From an uncultured Desulfobacterales bacterium (GTDB lineage Bacteria; Desulfobacterota; Desulfobacteria; Desulfobacterales; G020354645): a stretch of 19,998 nt of DNA. The notes below the pieces were generated by a model. That model saw only the letters and a list, made by a program, of their open reading frames with translations. It was not told the DNA's origin and did no database searches. Below are positions 7,207 to 14,869 of this stretch, piece after piece. Within the stretch, counting starts at the first letter, position 1. Every line of letters begins with the position of its first letter. The position numbers and the translations under genes were made by a program. The stretch is taken from the NCBI GenBank assembly GCA_947259865.1, contig CAMYNZ010000011.1, forward strand, positions 1 to 19,998. The letters run 5' to 3'.

Positions 7207-7320
7207 TTCGCATAGAAATGGGTTGATAACATATTACAACACCCTTTCGCGCACAGCCGGGCAAACGTAAAAGCATCAGGAACATATAAAAAATTCCATC
7301 CCAGACATTGGAGGAAAAAA

Positions 7321-8700
7321 ATGGAAACCTTACTTCAGAATCAAATTGACGTTTTATCCTCTTTCGTTTCAGCGGATCGGTTTTCCGTGGGCCAATCAAA
7401 CCGCGAGCTGCACCTTAAAGATATCTCCTGCCATAAAGGCAAATTGCCGGCAGGAATCATATGGCCGATAACAACAGAAGAGGTATCCAAAATTCTTGGC
7501 TGGACCTATGAAGAAGAAATTCCCGTTACCCCCTGGGGTGTTGGGACCAGTACCGAGGGCAATCCGGTACCGACACGCGGCGGTCTGGTTATGGACTTCA
7601 GCCAGATGGACCGGATACTGGAAATCCGGCCCCAGGACCTTCAGGCAGAGGTTCAGCCGGGTGTTTTAAGAAAAGAATTAAACCGCCAGGCTGGAAAGCA
7701 TGGCTTATTTTTTCCGCCCGATCCGGGTGCCGATGCCACGATCGGCGGGATGATCGCCAACAATGCATCCGGTGTTCAGACGGTTAAATACGGCGCAACC
7801 AAAGACTACGTGATGCGGCTAACCTTTGTTCTGCCGAATGGGGAAATCATTCACACCGGAACCAGAGCACATAAATCTTCATCCGGCTACGATCTGACAA
7901 GGCTCTTTGTGGGCTCTGAAGGAACATTGGGGATAGCAACTGAGGCCACTCTCCGTTTAACCGGCATCCCGGTCCATCACCTGGCGGCCACTATCGCCTT
8001 CAATAAACTGGAGGAAGCTTCCGCTGCTGTCGCCTTGATGATGGGATCCGGTTTGGAACCGGCCGCACTCGAGCTTCTGACACCCGGTTTAATAAAATTG
8101 ATGAACACTGAAAATAAACTCGGGCTCCTTGAACGGCCGTCACTTTTTTGCGAATTCCACGGTATCAGCGCAACCACCTTGCAGGAAACTGCGGACATGA
8201 CCAAAGAGCTTTGCATAGACTGCGGTGCTGCAGATATTAAATTCGGTGTGGAAGAGCGCAAGCGGGAAGAGCTGTGGCGTGCCCGCCATGATGCCTGGGA
8301 AACGATCCATCGCGCCCATCCCGGGATGGAAACCCTGATCGTGGATGCGGCCGTGCCCATTTCCCGTTATCCGGAAATGGTTGTTTTTTCCCAGGAGTTG
8401 GTGGACAAAAATAATGCCATCGGATACGTATTGGGTCATGCCGGTGATGGCAACCTGCATGTCGTGCTTATGGGTAATCCGGAAAACAAAGACGAATGGC
8501 AGGGTTTAGAAGATATTAACCATAATATCGTAACCCGCGCCGTGGAATTGGGTGGAACCTGCACCGGAGAGCACGGCATTGGAATCGGCAAGCGTAAATT
8601 CATGAAACTGGAACACGGACAAAGCTACCAGCTTATGCACCAGATCAAACAACTGATCGATCCAAAAGGATTGATGAATCCGGGTAAAATTTTTCTTTGA
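7321..8700 (+). CDS. FAD-binding D-lactate dehydrogenase-type oxidoreductase
   Basis: A 459-residue flavoprotein closer to the LDHD/Dld (D-lactate dehydrogenase, cytochrome) branch than the gene at 3897. It has GVGTSTEGNPVPTRGG (73-88), FPPDPGADATIGGM (131-144), NNASG (147-151), KSSSGYDLTRLFVGSEGTLG (185-204), a C-terminal GHAGDGNLH and TGEHGIGIGKRKFM. The family oxidises D-2-hydroxyacids and passes electrons to cytochrome, ETF or a Fe-S partner. GGAGG immediately before AAAAAATG is a strong ribosome site. It is separated from the Fe-S gene by 493 bp of repeat-rich DNA and so may have its own promoter. D-lactate is the most likely substrate by family resemblance. D-2-hydroxyglutarate is an alternative. 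Confidence 0.9.
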   Translation: METLLQNQIDVLSSFVSADRFSVGQSNRELHLKDISCHKGKLPAGIIWPITTEEVSKILGWTYEEEIPVTPWGVGTSTEGNPVPTRGGLVMDFSQMDRILEIRPQDLQAEVQPGVLRKELNRQAGKHGLFFPPDPGADATIGGMIANNASGVQTVKYGATKDYVMRLTFVLPNGEIIHTGTRAHKSSSGYDLTRLFVGSEGTLGIATEATLRLTGIPVHHLAATIAFNKLEEASAAVALMMGSGLEPAALELLTPGLIKLMNTENKLGLLERPSLFCEFHGISATTLQETADMTKELCIDCGAADIKFGVEERKREELWRARHDAWETIHRAHPGMETLIVDAAVPISRYPEMVVFSQELVDKNNAIGYVLGHAGDGNLHVVLMGNPENKDEWQGLEDINHNIVTRAVELGGTCTGEHGIGIGKRKFMKLEHGQSYQLMHQIKQLIDPKGLMNPGKIFL

Positions 8701-8723
8701 TAATAATCTGACGGTTTCGTTTC

Positions 8724-8788
8724 GATCGCGGCTGGAAGCCGCTCCCACGTATTCATCATCGATCTGTGGGAGCGGCTTTCAGCCGCGA
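8724..8788. repeat. REP-like palindrome, copy 2 of 3
   Basis: This is the cleanest copy. The left arm 8724-8748 (GATCGCGGCTGGAAGCCGCT, then CCCAC) pairs with the right arm 8766-8788 with one mismatch (GGCTTTCAGCC). The loop is GTATTCATCATCGATCT. It begins 23 bp after the flavoprotein stop codon. It shares the preceding TTCGTTTCGATC with copy 3. Confidence 0.85.
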
Positions 8789-9155
8789 GAAATCCATTAC
8801 GTCGAGTGGTTTTGTTTTTCTTAGCAAAACCTAAAACGTAATTATTTCGATCGGATAAGATTTAATCCAATTTTTATGTTTTAAGCGGAATGAATTATCG
8901 GCAGCGAAACCGTGCACTGTTTGAATGCATTAGGAAGCGTTGCGAGAAAACAGGCGGCAACCAAAATGTGGTTTAAGAGCAAAGCGCTGATTTTACTTCT
9001 AACCTGTTGTTTTAATATTCATTAGCTGTTTTTTCGCTACGATCCCTTATGCATGAGTTTGCATCCCGCCATAGCGGGACTGATGATTTATGCAGCGGCC
9101 TAATGTTGAAAACCGATCGATCCTTCAAATTATTTACCACAGGAGATAATAGATC
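8789..9155. other. Non-coding spacer with a small hairpin
   Basis: No convincing gene is present. TCCCGC-CATA-GCGGGA (9064-9079) forms a 6-bp stem with a 4-base loop. AGGAG at 9141-9145 is the likely ribosome site for the next gene. A promoter for that gene is probably here, but I cannot identify one confidently. Confidence 0.5.
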
Positions 9156-10433
9156 ATGAGACTTGAAACAGCCTTTTCGATGGATACTTCCAGTATCAAG
9201 TTTGGGCCCGGTGTCACACGGGAGGTGGGATACGACATGCATGAACAAGGTGCCCGCCGTGTTATGGTGGTCACGGATCCGCATTTGTCAGACAGCGAAC
9301 CGGTCTCGGTCACCATTGAAGCATTGCGCAAACAGGGCATCGACACCACGCTTTTTGATGAGGTGGCAGTCGAGCCGACCGACAGCTCCTTTCAGGCGGC
9401 AATCCGGTTTGCAACAGACGGAGAATTTGATGGATTCGTGGCTGTGGGTGGCGGATCCAGTATGGATACCGCCAAGGCGGCCAACCTTTACACGTCCTAC
9501 CCGGCAGATTTAATGACCTATGTAAATCCACCTGTTGGCCAGGGAAAGCCCATCCCGGGGCCGTTGAAACCCCTGATTGCGATTCCGACGACGGCCGGAA
9601 CGGGCAGTGAAACCACCGGCGTTGCCATTTTTGATTTGGTGGAAATGCATGCCAAAACAGGCATTGCAAACCGTGCCTTGCGGCCGGTGAAAGGCCTGGT
9701 AGATCCCGATAATACCCGAACCTTACCCAAAATGATTGCCGCCTGCACCGGGCTGGATGTTTTGACCCATGCCCTGGAAGCACTGACGGCCATTCCGTAT
9801 AACAGTCGACCGGCTCCGGAACAACCCAAACTTCGCCCGGCCTACCAGGGCGCCAATCCCATCAGCCACATCTGGGCTTCCCAGGCCGTCGAAATGATAT
9901 CCCGCTACCTCGTCCGGGTAATCGAAGACCCATCAGACGATGAGGCCCGCAGTCAAGTCATGCTGGCAGCAACGTATGCCGGCATCGGATTCGGGAACGG
10001 TGGGGTTCATCTGGCCCATGGCATGTCGTATCCGGTTTCTGGAATGGTTCGCGATTATGTCCCGGACGGCTACCCGTCCGGGCATCCGATCATTCCCCAC
10101 GGCATGGCTGTAGCGCTCAATGCCCCTGCCGTGTTCCGCTTCACCGCCCCGGCCGATCCGAATATCCATATGTATGCTGCCGGGTTAATGGGGCAGGACA
10201 CTTCAAATACAGACAGAGATGATGCGGGCGAACAGCTGGCAAACGCCATAATCGAATTGATGCGTAAAATAGGCATGCCCAACGGATTAAAGGCTGTGGG
10301 TTACGGACCCCAGGATGTGGACAAACTGGTTCAAGGAACGCTGCCCCAGCATCGGGTGACCAAACTGTCACCGCGGCCGGCCAGCGAGGAAGATCTCAAG
10401 CAGATGTTTTTGGATGCACTCACATGCTGGTAA
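9156..10433 (+). CDS. Iron-type alcohol dehydrogenase, hydroxyacid-oxoacid transhydrogenase-like
   Basis: A 425-residue group III (iron-dependent) alcohol dehydrogenase. The nucleotide-binding GGGSSMDTAK lies at 98-107. Probable metal ligands are Asp201 and His205 in GLDVLTHALE, His288 and His315 (PHGM). The signature FGNGGVHLAHGMSYP (279-293) followed by VSGMV and IIPHGMAVALNAPAVF is characteristic of the ADHFE1/HOT branch. That enzyme converts 4-hydroxybutyrate plus 2-oxoglutarate to succinic semialdehyde plus D-2-hydroxyglutarate without free cofactor turnover. Length fits the bacterial family. Only 43 bp separate it from the acyl-CoA synthetase, so the two are probably co-transcribed. Substrate assignment is by resemblance. 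A conventional NAD-linked alcohol dehydrogenase role remains possible. Confidence 0.85.
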   Translation: MRLETAFSMDTSSIKFGPGVTREVGYDMHEQGARRVMVVTDPHLSDSEPVSVTIEALRKQGIDTTLFDEVAVEPTDSSFQAAIRFATDGEFDGFVAVGGGSSMDTAKAANLYTSYPADLMTYVNPPVGQGKPIPGPLKPLIAIPTTAGTGSETTGVAIFDLVEMHAKTGIANRALRPVKGLVDPDNTRTLPKMIAACTGLDVLTHALEALTAIPYNSRPAPEQPKLRPAYQGANPISHIWASQAVEMISRYLVRVIEDPSDDEARSQVMLAATYAGIGFGNGGVHLAHGMSYPVSGMVRDYVPDGYPSGHPIIPHGMAVALNAPAVFRFTAPADPNIHMYAAGLMGQDTSNTDRDDAGEQLANAIIELMRKIGMPNGLKAVGYGPQDVDKLVQGTLPQHRVTKLSPRPASEEDLKQMFLDALTCW

Positions 10434-10476
10434 CTTTATCCTAATAGAGGTGTGAACATAAAGAGAGGTAACCACC

Positions 10477-12111
10477 ATGTTAAAATCCGGTAAATCTTAC
10501 GATGATGTCTATCAGTCATTTGAATGGAAGATTCCCGAGTATTACAACATGGGAGTCGATGTTTGCGATAAACACGCGCATCAACGATACCGGTTGGCAT
10601 TGATATACGAGAATGAGTCCGGCCAGTTGGAAAAATACACCTTCTGGCAATTAAAGCGGCTTTCCAACCAATTTGCAAATACCCTGAAGTCTTTTGGTAT
10701 CGGCGCTGGAGATCGACTTGGAGTTCTTCTTCCCCAGTGCCCGGAAACAGGTATTGCGCACATAGCCGCCTACAAGATCGGCGGAATTGCCATTCCCCTT
10801 TTCACGCTGTTTGGTCCCGACGCCTTAGAGTACCGCCTGGCCAACAGCGAGGCAAAGGGGGTCGTCACCGATGAAGCCAACCTGGACAAGGTACTCGAGA
10901 TAAAAGACAGGCTTCCTCAGCTGAAACAGATCTTCGTGACCCGGGGCAAAAAACAGGAACAGGTGACTGAATTTTGGGGGGCCCTCGAAATGGCTTCCAA
11001 CGAATTTACCCCGGTAAAAACCCGGTCTGAGGATCCCGCTCTGCTGGCCTATACCTCCGGAACAACCGGCCCTCCCAAGGGTGCGCTGCACCCCCATCGG
11101 ATGCTGTTAGGGCATATGCCCGGTGTGGAGTTCCCGCACAATTTTTTCCCCAAAGAAGATGATCTCTTTTGGACGCCGGCGGATTGGGCCTGGCTCGGCG
11201 GGCTCACCGATGTGCTGCTCCCCAGCTGGCACCATGGCATACCTGTCGTGGCCTACCGGGCCAAAAAATTCGACCCGGAATTTGCATTCTATCTGATGGC
11301 CAAACACGGTATCCGTAATAGTTTTATACCGCCGACAGCCCTCAAACTAATGCGCCAGGTCCAGGATCCCGGGAGCCGACACAAATATCAGTTACGATCA
11401 GTTGGCAGTGGCGGCGAAACGCTGGGCAAAGAACTCCTTGAATGGGGCAAGACGACGTTGGGGGTGACCATCAACGAATTTTACGGACAAACTGAAGTCA
11501 ATCTGGTGGTGGGAAATTGCGCTGAAATAATGGAAATCAGACCGGGCTCCATGGGCAAAGCTATACCGGGTCATGTGGTCGAAATTGTAGATGACAACGG
11601 CAATGTCCTACCAACCGGTGAAACGGGCAATGTCGGCATTAAACACCCCGATCCGGTCATGTTCCTGGAATACTGGAAAAAACCTGACGCAACCCGGGAA
11701 AAATACGTCGGGGATTGGTATTTGAGCGGAGACATGGCTCAAAAGGATGAGGACGGGTATTTCTGGTTTGTGGGCAGAGAAGATGACCTGATCACCAGTG
11801 CGGGATATCGAATCGGACCCGGTGAAATCGAGGATTGTCTCATCAAGCATCCCTCTGTGGCATTGTCAGCGGTTATAGGAAGTCCGGACGATGTGCGTGG
11901 AACCATCGTCAAAGCATTCATTGTTCTCAAACCCGAAGCAGATGTTCACGAAAAGCTCAAAGATGATATCCAGGAATTTATTCGAAAAAGATTGGCTGCC
12001 CATGAATACCCGCGAGAGATCGAGTTTGTCGATGAACTTCCCATGACCGCCACCGGTAAAATCATTCGAAAAAAATTAAGAGAAATAGAACAAGAAAAAA
12101 AATTGACGTAA
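10477..12111 (+). CDS. AMP-forming acyl-CoA synthetase (acetyl/medium-chain type)
   Basis: A 544-residue ANL-superfamily ligase that activates a carboxylic acid to its acyl-CoA through an acyl-adenylate. The P-loop YTSGTTGPPKG lies at 192-202, the EFYGQTE motif at 334-340, and YLSGD at 415-419. The hinge region GREDDLITSAGYRIGPGEIE is at 433-452, and the catalytic Lys528 is in TATGKIIRKK. The DWAWLGG segment (236-242) is typical of the acetyl-CoA synthetase/medium-chain acyl-CoA synthetase branch. AGAGG precedes the ATG. It follows the transhydrogenase-like gene closely, so a hydroxy- or short-chain acid substrate such as 4-hydroxybutyrate is an attractive but unproven guess. Confidence 0.9.
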   Translation: MLKSGKSYDDVYQSFEWKIPEYYNMGVDVCDKHAHQRYRLALIYENESGQLEKYTFWQLKRLSNQFANTLKSFGIGAGDRLGVLLPQCPETGIAHIAAYKIGGIAIPLFTLFGPDALEYRLANSEAKGVVTDEANLDKVLEIKDRLPQLKQIFVTRGKKQEQVTEFWGALEMASNEFTPVKTRSEDPALLAYTSGTTGPPKGALHPHRMLLGHMPGVEFPHNFFPKEDDLFWTPADWAWLGGLTDVLLPSWHHGIPVVAYRAKKFDPEFAFYLMAKHGIRNSFIPPTALKLMRQVQDPGSRHKYQLRSVGSGGETLGKELLEWGKTTLGVTINEFYGQTEVNLVVGNCAEIMEIRPGSMGKAIPGHVVEIVDDNGNVLPTGETGNVGIKHPDPVMFLEYWKKPDATREKYVGDWYLSGDMAQKDEDGYFWFVGREDDLITSAGYRIGPGEIEDCLIKHPSVALSAVIGSPDDVRGTIVKAFIVLKPEADVHEKLKDDIQEFIRKRLAAHEYPREIEFVDELPMTATGKIIRKKLREIEQEKKLT

Positions 12112-12122
12112 AAAATAAGACC

Positions 12123-12264
12123 TTACCACTGATTGACACGGATTCTCACTGACAACAAAAAAAATGCTGGTCCAATCCTTATACATTTGTATGCGATTGT
12201 CCGCACGCCACTAAGGGCAACACACATTCAAAAACTCTGTGTAATCCGTGAAAATCCGTGGTAA
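12123..12264. repeat. Inverted repeat pair around the spacer before the Usp gene
   Basis: The left arm 12123-12152 (TTACCACTGATTGACACGGA at its start) is an imperfect reverse complement of the right arm 12236-12264, which contains GTAATCCGTGAAAATCCGTG. The arms frame about 83 bp of non-coding DNA. This kind of ATCCGTG/CACGGAT repeat pair is common in intergenic DNA of several anaerobic Proteobacteria/Desulfobacterota. The right arm lies just upstream of the next ribosome site. Confidence 0.65.
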
Positions 12265-12291
12265 ACGATCATATGTAAAGGAGGGAGAAAA

Positions 12292-12789
12292 ATGATTCCT
12301 GAGATAAAAAGAATATTGTACACAACAGATCTTTCTCAAAATGCCCGCTTTGCATTCGGTTATGCGGCAAGCCTTGCCAATCGATATGGGGCCAAAATAA
12401 CGATTTTCCATGTGCTGGAGGATTTGCCGACAGGATCCAAAGGCCTGGTAACAAGTGTAATTGGAGACGACAGATGGCAGGAGTTAAAAAAACGAAACGA
12501 GGAGGCAGTGCTGGATACCATTAAAATGCGTCTGAAAAAATTTTGCGAAGACATGGGGACTGAACTTGAAGATTGTCCTTTTATTGTCGACGACATCCTT
12601 GTCAAAATAGGGCAACCGGTCCAGGAAATACTCGATCTGGCGAAATCCACAAATTTTGATATCGTGGTAATGGGGACCCATGGACAGGGCATGCTGGCCG
12701 ACGCCATGATGGGGAGTACTGCCCGCCGGGTGGTAAGGCGGGCAACAAAACCGGTTTTAGTCATCCGGCTGCCTGAGGAAGAAATTTAA
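12292..12789 (+). CDS. Universal stress protein (UspA family), ATP-binding type
   Basis: A 165-residue single Usp domain. It begins with the usual KRILYTTDLSQNA strand-helix. The ATP-binding signature G-x2-G-x9-G-S is complete: Gly128, Gly131, Gly141, Ser142 (GTHG...MMGST), followed by PVLVIR (154-159). It is a soluble cytoplasmic protein, usually linked to energy or starvation stress. A very strong AAAGGAGGGAG site precedes the ATG. It is flanked on both sides by palindromic repeats, suggesting a separate transcript. No specific link with its metabolic neighbours can be seen. Confidence 0.92.
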   Translation: MIPEIKRILYTTDLSQNARFAFGYAASLANRYGAKITIFHVLEDLPTGSKGLVTSVIGDDRWQELKKRNEEAVLDTIKMRLKKFCEDMGTELEDCPFIVDDILVKIGQPVQEILDLAKSTNFDIVVMGTHGQGMLADAMMGSTARRVVRRATKPVLVIRLPEEEI

Positions 12790-12831
12790 ACCTGGTGTCA
12801 GATCGCAAGCGACATCAAATGGATTCGTTTC

Positions 12832-12912
12832 GATCGCGGCTGGAAGCCGCTCCCACCTATTCATCATCGTTCGATGGGAGCGGCTATCGGTGGGAGCGGC
12901 TTCCAGCCGCGA
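12832..12912. repeat. REP-like palindrome, copy 3 of 3, with duplicated arm
   Basis: The left arm 12832-12856 and right arm 12890-12912 match copies 1 and 2. Between them an extra partial right arm, GATGGGAGCGGCTATCG (12873-12889), is inserted. This leaves two alternative right arms for one left arm. It begins 43 bp after the universal stress gene stop. Confidence 0.85.
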
Positions 12913-12992
12913 CAAATAGATCATTTCAAATGGCATCTGTTATTACTGGTATTGTTCATTTTTAAACTAGCCTGTTGAAAAGGAGGTAAAAA

Positions 12993-13868
12993 ATGAAGGT
13001 TGCATTTATCGGCATGGGAACCATGGGTGGTCCCATGGCTCAGAATATTTTGAATGCCGGCCATGATGTTACGGTGCACAATCGCACCAGAGAAAAAGAG
13101 GAGCCCCTGGCGCAAGCAGGTGCTAAACGCGCAGTCTCACCTCAAGAGGCCGCTGCCGGAGCCGAGGTCATTATCACCTGTGTCAGTGATACACCTGATG
13201 TAGAGACGATTATCATGGGAGACAGGGGTGTTGTGCATGGCGCACAGCAGGGGACAATCGTGGTGGACATGTCGACTATCAGTCCCATAGCCACCCGCCG
13301 TATTGCTGAGACGCTGGCGACAAAGGGAATTAAAATGCTGGATGGCCCGGTTTCCGGTGGGTCCGAAGGGGCTCAAAATGGAACCCTCACCATAATGGTC
13401 GGTGGTGAAGCAGCTGACTTAGAGACGGTCCTGCCGGTGCTCCAAGCCATGGGAAAAACCATTACCCATGTAGGGCCGATCGGGGCCGGGCAGATCACAA
13501 AGGCCATCAATCAAATCATCATTTCCGGTACATACCTGACCGTGGCTGAAGGATTGACTTTGGGCCTGAAAGCCGGTCTTGATATGCCGAAAATCGTTCA
13601 AGCCCTGAGTGGCGGTGCCGCCAGTTCCTGGATTCTTTCCAATAGGGCTAACAACGTGATCAACAACGCCTATCCTTTGGGGTTTCGCGTAAAGTTGCAT
13701 TATAAAGATCTGCGTATCGCTTTGGATACCGCTCGTGAATTAGGTGTAAACCTACCCTGCACGGCACTCGTGGAGCAGATGGAAACCGGCCTGATTGCTC
13801 GGGGATACGGGGATGAAGATGTATCGGCCCTCGCAAGGAGTATTCGAGAGGCTTCGGGAATAGATTGA
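12993..13868 (+). CDS. Beta-hydroxyacid dehydrogenase (3-hydroxyisobutyrate/4-hydroxybutyrate type)
   Basis: A 291-residue NAD(P)-dependent dehydrogenase. The Rossmann motif GMGTMGGPMAQN lies at 7-18, the substrate motif DGPVSGG at 117-123, and the catalytic Lys170 with Asn173 in GAGQITKAINQ. HNRT at the end of the second strand (Arg31) suggests NADPH preference. Family members reduce or oxidise 3-hydroxyisobutyrate, tartronate semialdehyde, glyoxylate or succinic semialdehyde; Geobacter homologues are known as succinic semialdehyde reductases. Proximity to a transhydrogenase-like enzyme makes the 4-hydroxybutyrate/succinic semialdehyde pair a reasonable candidate. Proximity to a sugar-acid dehydratase makes tartronate semialdehyde an alternative. 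The AAAAGGAGGT site is a near-perfect Shine-Dalgarno. Confidence 0.9.
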   Translation: MKVAFIGMGTMGGPMAQNILNAGHDVTVHNRTREKEEPLAQAGAKRAVSPQEAAAGAEVIITCVSDTPDVETIIMGDRGVVHGAQQGTIVVDMSTISPIATRRIAETLATKGIKMLDGPVSGGSEGAQNGTLTIMVGGEAADLETVLPVLQAMGKTITHVGPIGAGQITKAINQIIISGTYLTVAEGLTLGLKAGLDMPKIVQALSGGAASSWILSNRANNVINNAYPLGFRVKLHYKDLRIALDTARELGVNLPCTALVEQMETGLIARGYGDEDVSALARSIREASGID

Positions 13869-13889
13869 GTTTAGTTTCTTAACAATTAT

Positions 13890-13913
13890 TTTTGTGCTTT
13901 TTGCGGCACAAAA
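13890..13913 (+). terminator. Weak hairpin after the dehydrogenase gene
   Basis: TTTTGTGC (13890-13897) and GCACAAAA (13906-13913) form a perfect 8-bp stem with the loop TTTTTGCG. It sits 21 bp after the stop codon, but no U-run follows, so termination is doubtful. Confidence 0.3.
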
Positions 13914-13971
13914 TATGGCGAACACATTTTTCTGTGGTTATGGAACAGATGCTGGATACTGGTTTCTGCCT

Positions 13972-14005
13972 GCCCGCCATCGCGAGCCGCTCAGGCGAGG
14001 CGGGC
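13972..14005. repeat. GCCCGCC/GGCGGGC hairpin in the spacer before the hydrolase
   Basis: GCCCGCC (13972-13978) pairs with GGCGGGC (13999-14005) across a 20-base loop that itself contains GAGCCGCTC. Its GC content contrasts with the A/T-rich DNA on both sides, so it looks like an inserted palindromic unit. Confidence 0.55.
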
Positions 14006-14053
14006 GGGGATACTCGATTTTTAAAGGAAGTTATCTTTTTAGGAGAGGTTGTG

Positions 14054-14869
14054 ATGCCTAAATTTCAACTCGGACCGCAGGATGCGATTTATTACGAGCA
14101 TTATGCGCCTACTTCATCCAAAGGTTGCTCATTTGTTTTCTTCAACGCTCTGACCGGTGACACAAACACCTGGGAATCCGTTATCGGCCCGAAACTCAGA
14201 AGTGAGGGTCATGGGACCTTGGCCTACAATTTACGGGGTCAAAGCGACAGCCCTTTTTCACCGGATCTCAGGCTTGATGTAGATCTGATTGTTGACGACG
14301 CGCTGAAGTTAATCGCTGAAATCAAATCGATTCGTCCAATTCTGGTGGGCCTCTCCATCGGCGGCCTATTTGCTGCCCGTGCCTGGCTGCAAGGGGCCGA
14401 AGCGCTCGGGCTGGTTCTGATTAACACCTTGCGCAGGGATGGGCCCCGTTTGAAATGGATCGGTGATGCCCTTGTACGGGCCGTGGAAATAGGGGGGTTG
14501 GATCTGTTCAGAGATCTTTTTATACCGCTTCTGGTCAATGAAGAATGGCTGGAAGATAACCGATCGAATTTCCTGAAACTGGATAGGTCTTACACCCCTT
14601 TAGACCCGGGCAGCGGTCACTACAAACTGCTGGCCGAAGCCGGGCGGGATGCCGACTGGGACCTTCCTTATGAACAATTGACACTGCCGACCCTGGTCAT
14701 TACCGGGCTCCAGGATCATGTGTTCAGGGAACGGGAGGTGATTGAAGATCTGTTTTCCCGGCTGCCCCGGGGACGGCGCATTGATATGAAAAATGCCGGG
14801 CACCTGATTCCAAATGAACGACCCGCTGCGTTGGCTGATTTGCTGTTAAATTTTGGAAAGGAGATCTAA
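14054..14869 (+). CDS. Alpha/beta hydrolase
   Basis: A 271-residue alpha/beta-fold hydrolase. The nucleophile elbow GLSIGG places Ser101. The acid is probably Asp221 (TGLQDHVF) and the base His250 (NAGHLIP). FFNALTGD (29-36) is the usual oxyanion-region strand-loop, and NLRGQSDSP (59-67) the conserved loop after it. The ATG at 14054 is chosen because AGGAGAGG lies just upstream. An upstream in-frame ATG at 13892 would add 54 residues read through the palindromic spacer and is unlikely. The stop overlaps the next start by one base (TAATG), so translation is coupled to the permease. Given the permease and dehydratase partners, it may be a lactonase or esterase, but sequence alone does not fix the substrate. 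Confidence 0.87.
   Translation: MPKFQLGPQDAIYYEHYAPTSSKGCSFVFFNALTGDTNTWESVIGPKLRSEGHGTLAYNLRGQSDSPFSPDLRLDVDLIVDDALKLIAEIKSIRPILVGLSIGGLFAARAWLQGAEALGLVLINTLRRDGPRLKWIGDALVRAVEIGGLDLFRDLFIPLLVNEEWLEDNRSNFLKLDRSYTPLDPGSGHYKLLAEAGRDADWDLPYEQLTLPTLVITGLQDHVFREREVIEDLFSRLPRGRRIDMKNAGHLIPNERPAALADLLLNFGKEI

Noticed and set aside
9064..9079. Terminator after the second flavoprotein
   Set aside because: The stem is only 6 bp, lies 364 bp from the stop codon and has no T-run.
13892..14053. 54-residue N-terminal extension of the alpha/beta hydrolase
   Set aside because: It reads through a hairpin spacer with no family resemblance, whereas AGGAGAGG lies directly before the ATG at 14054.
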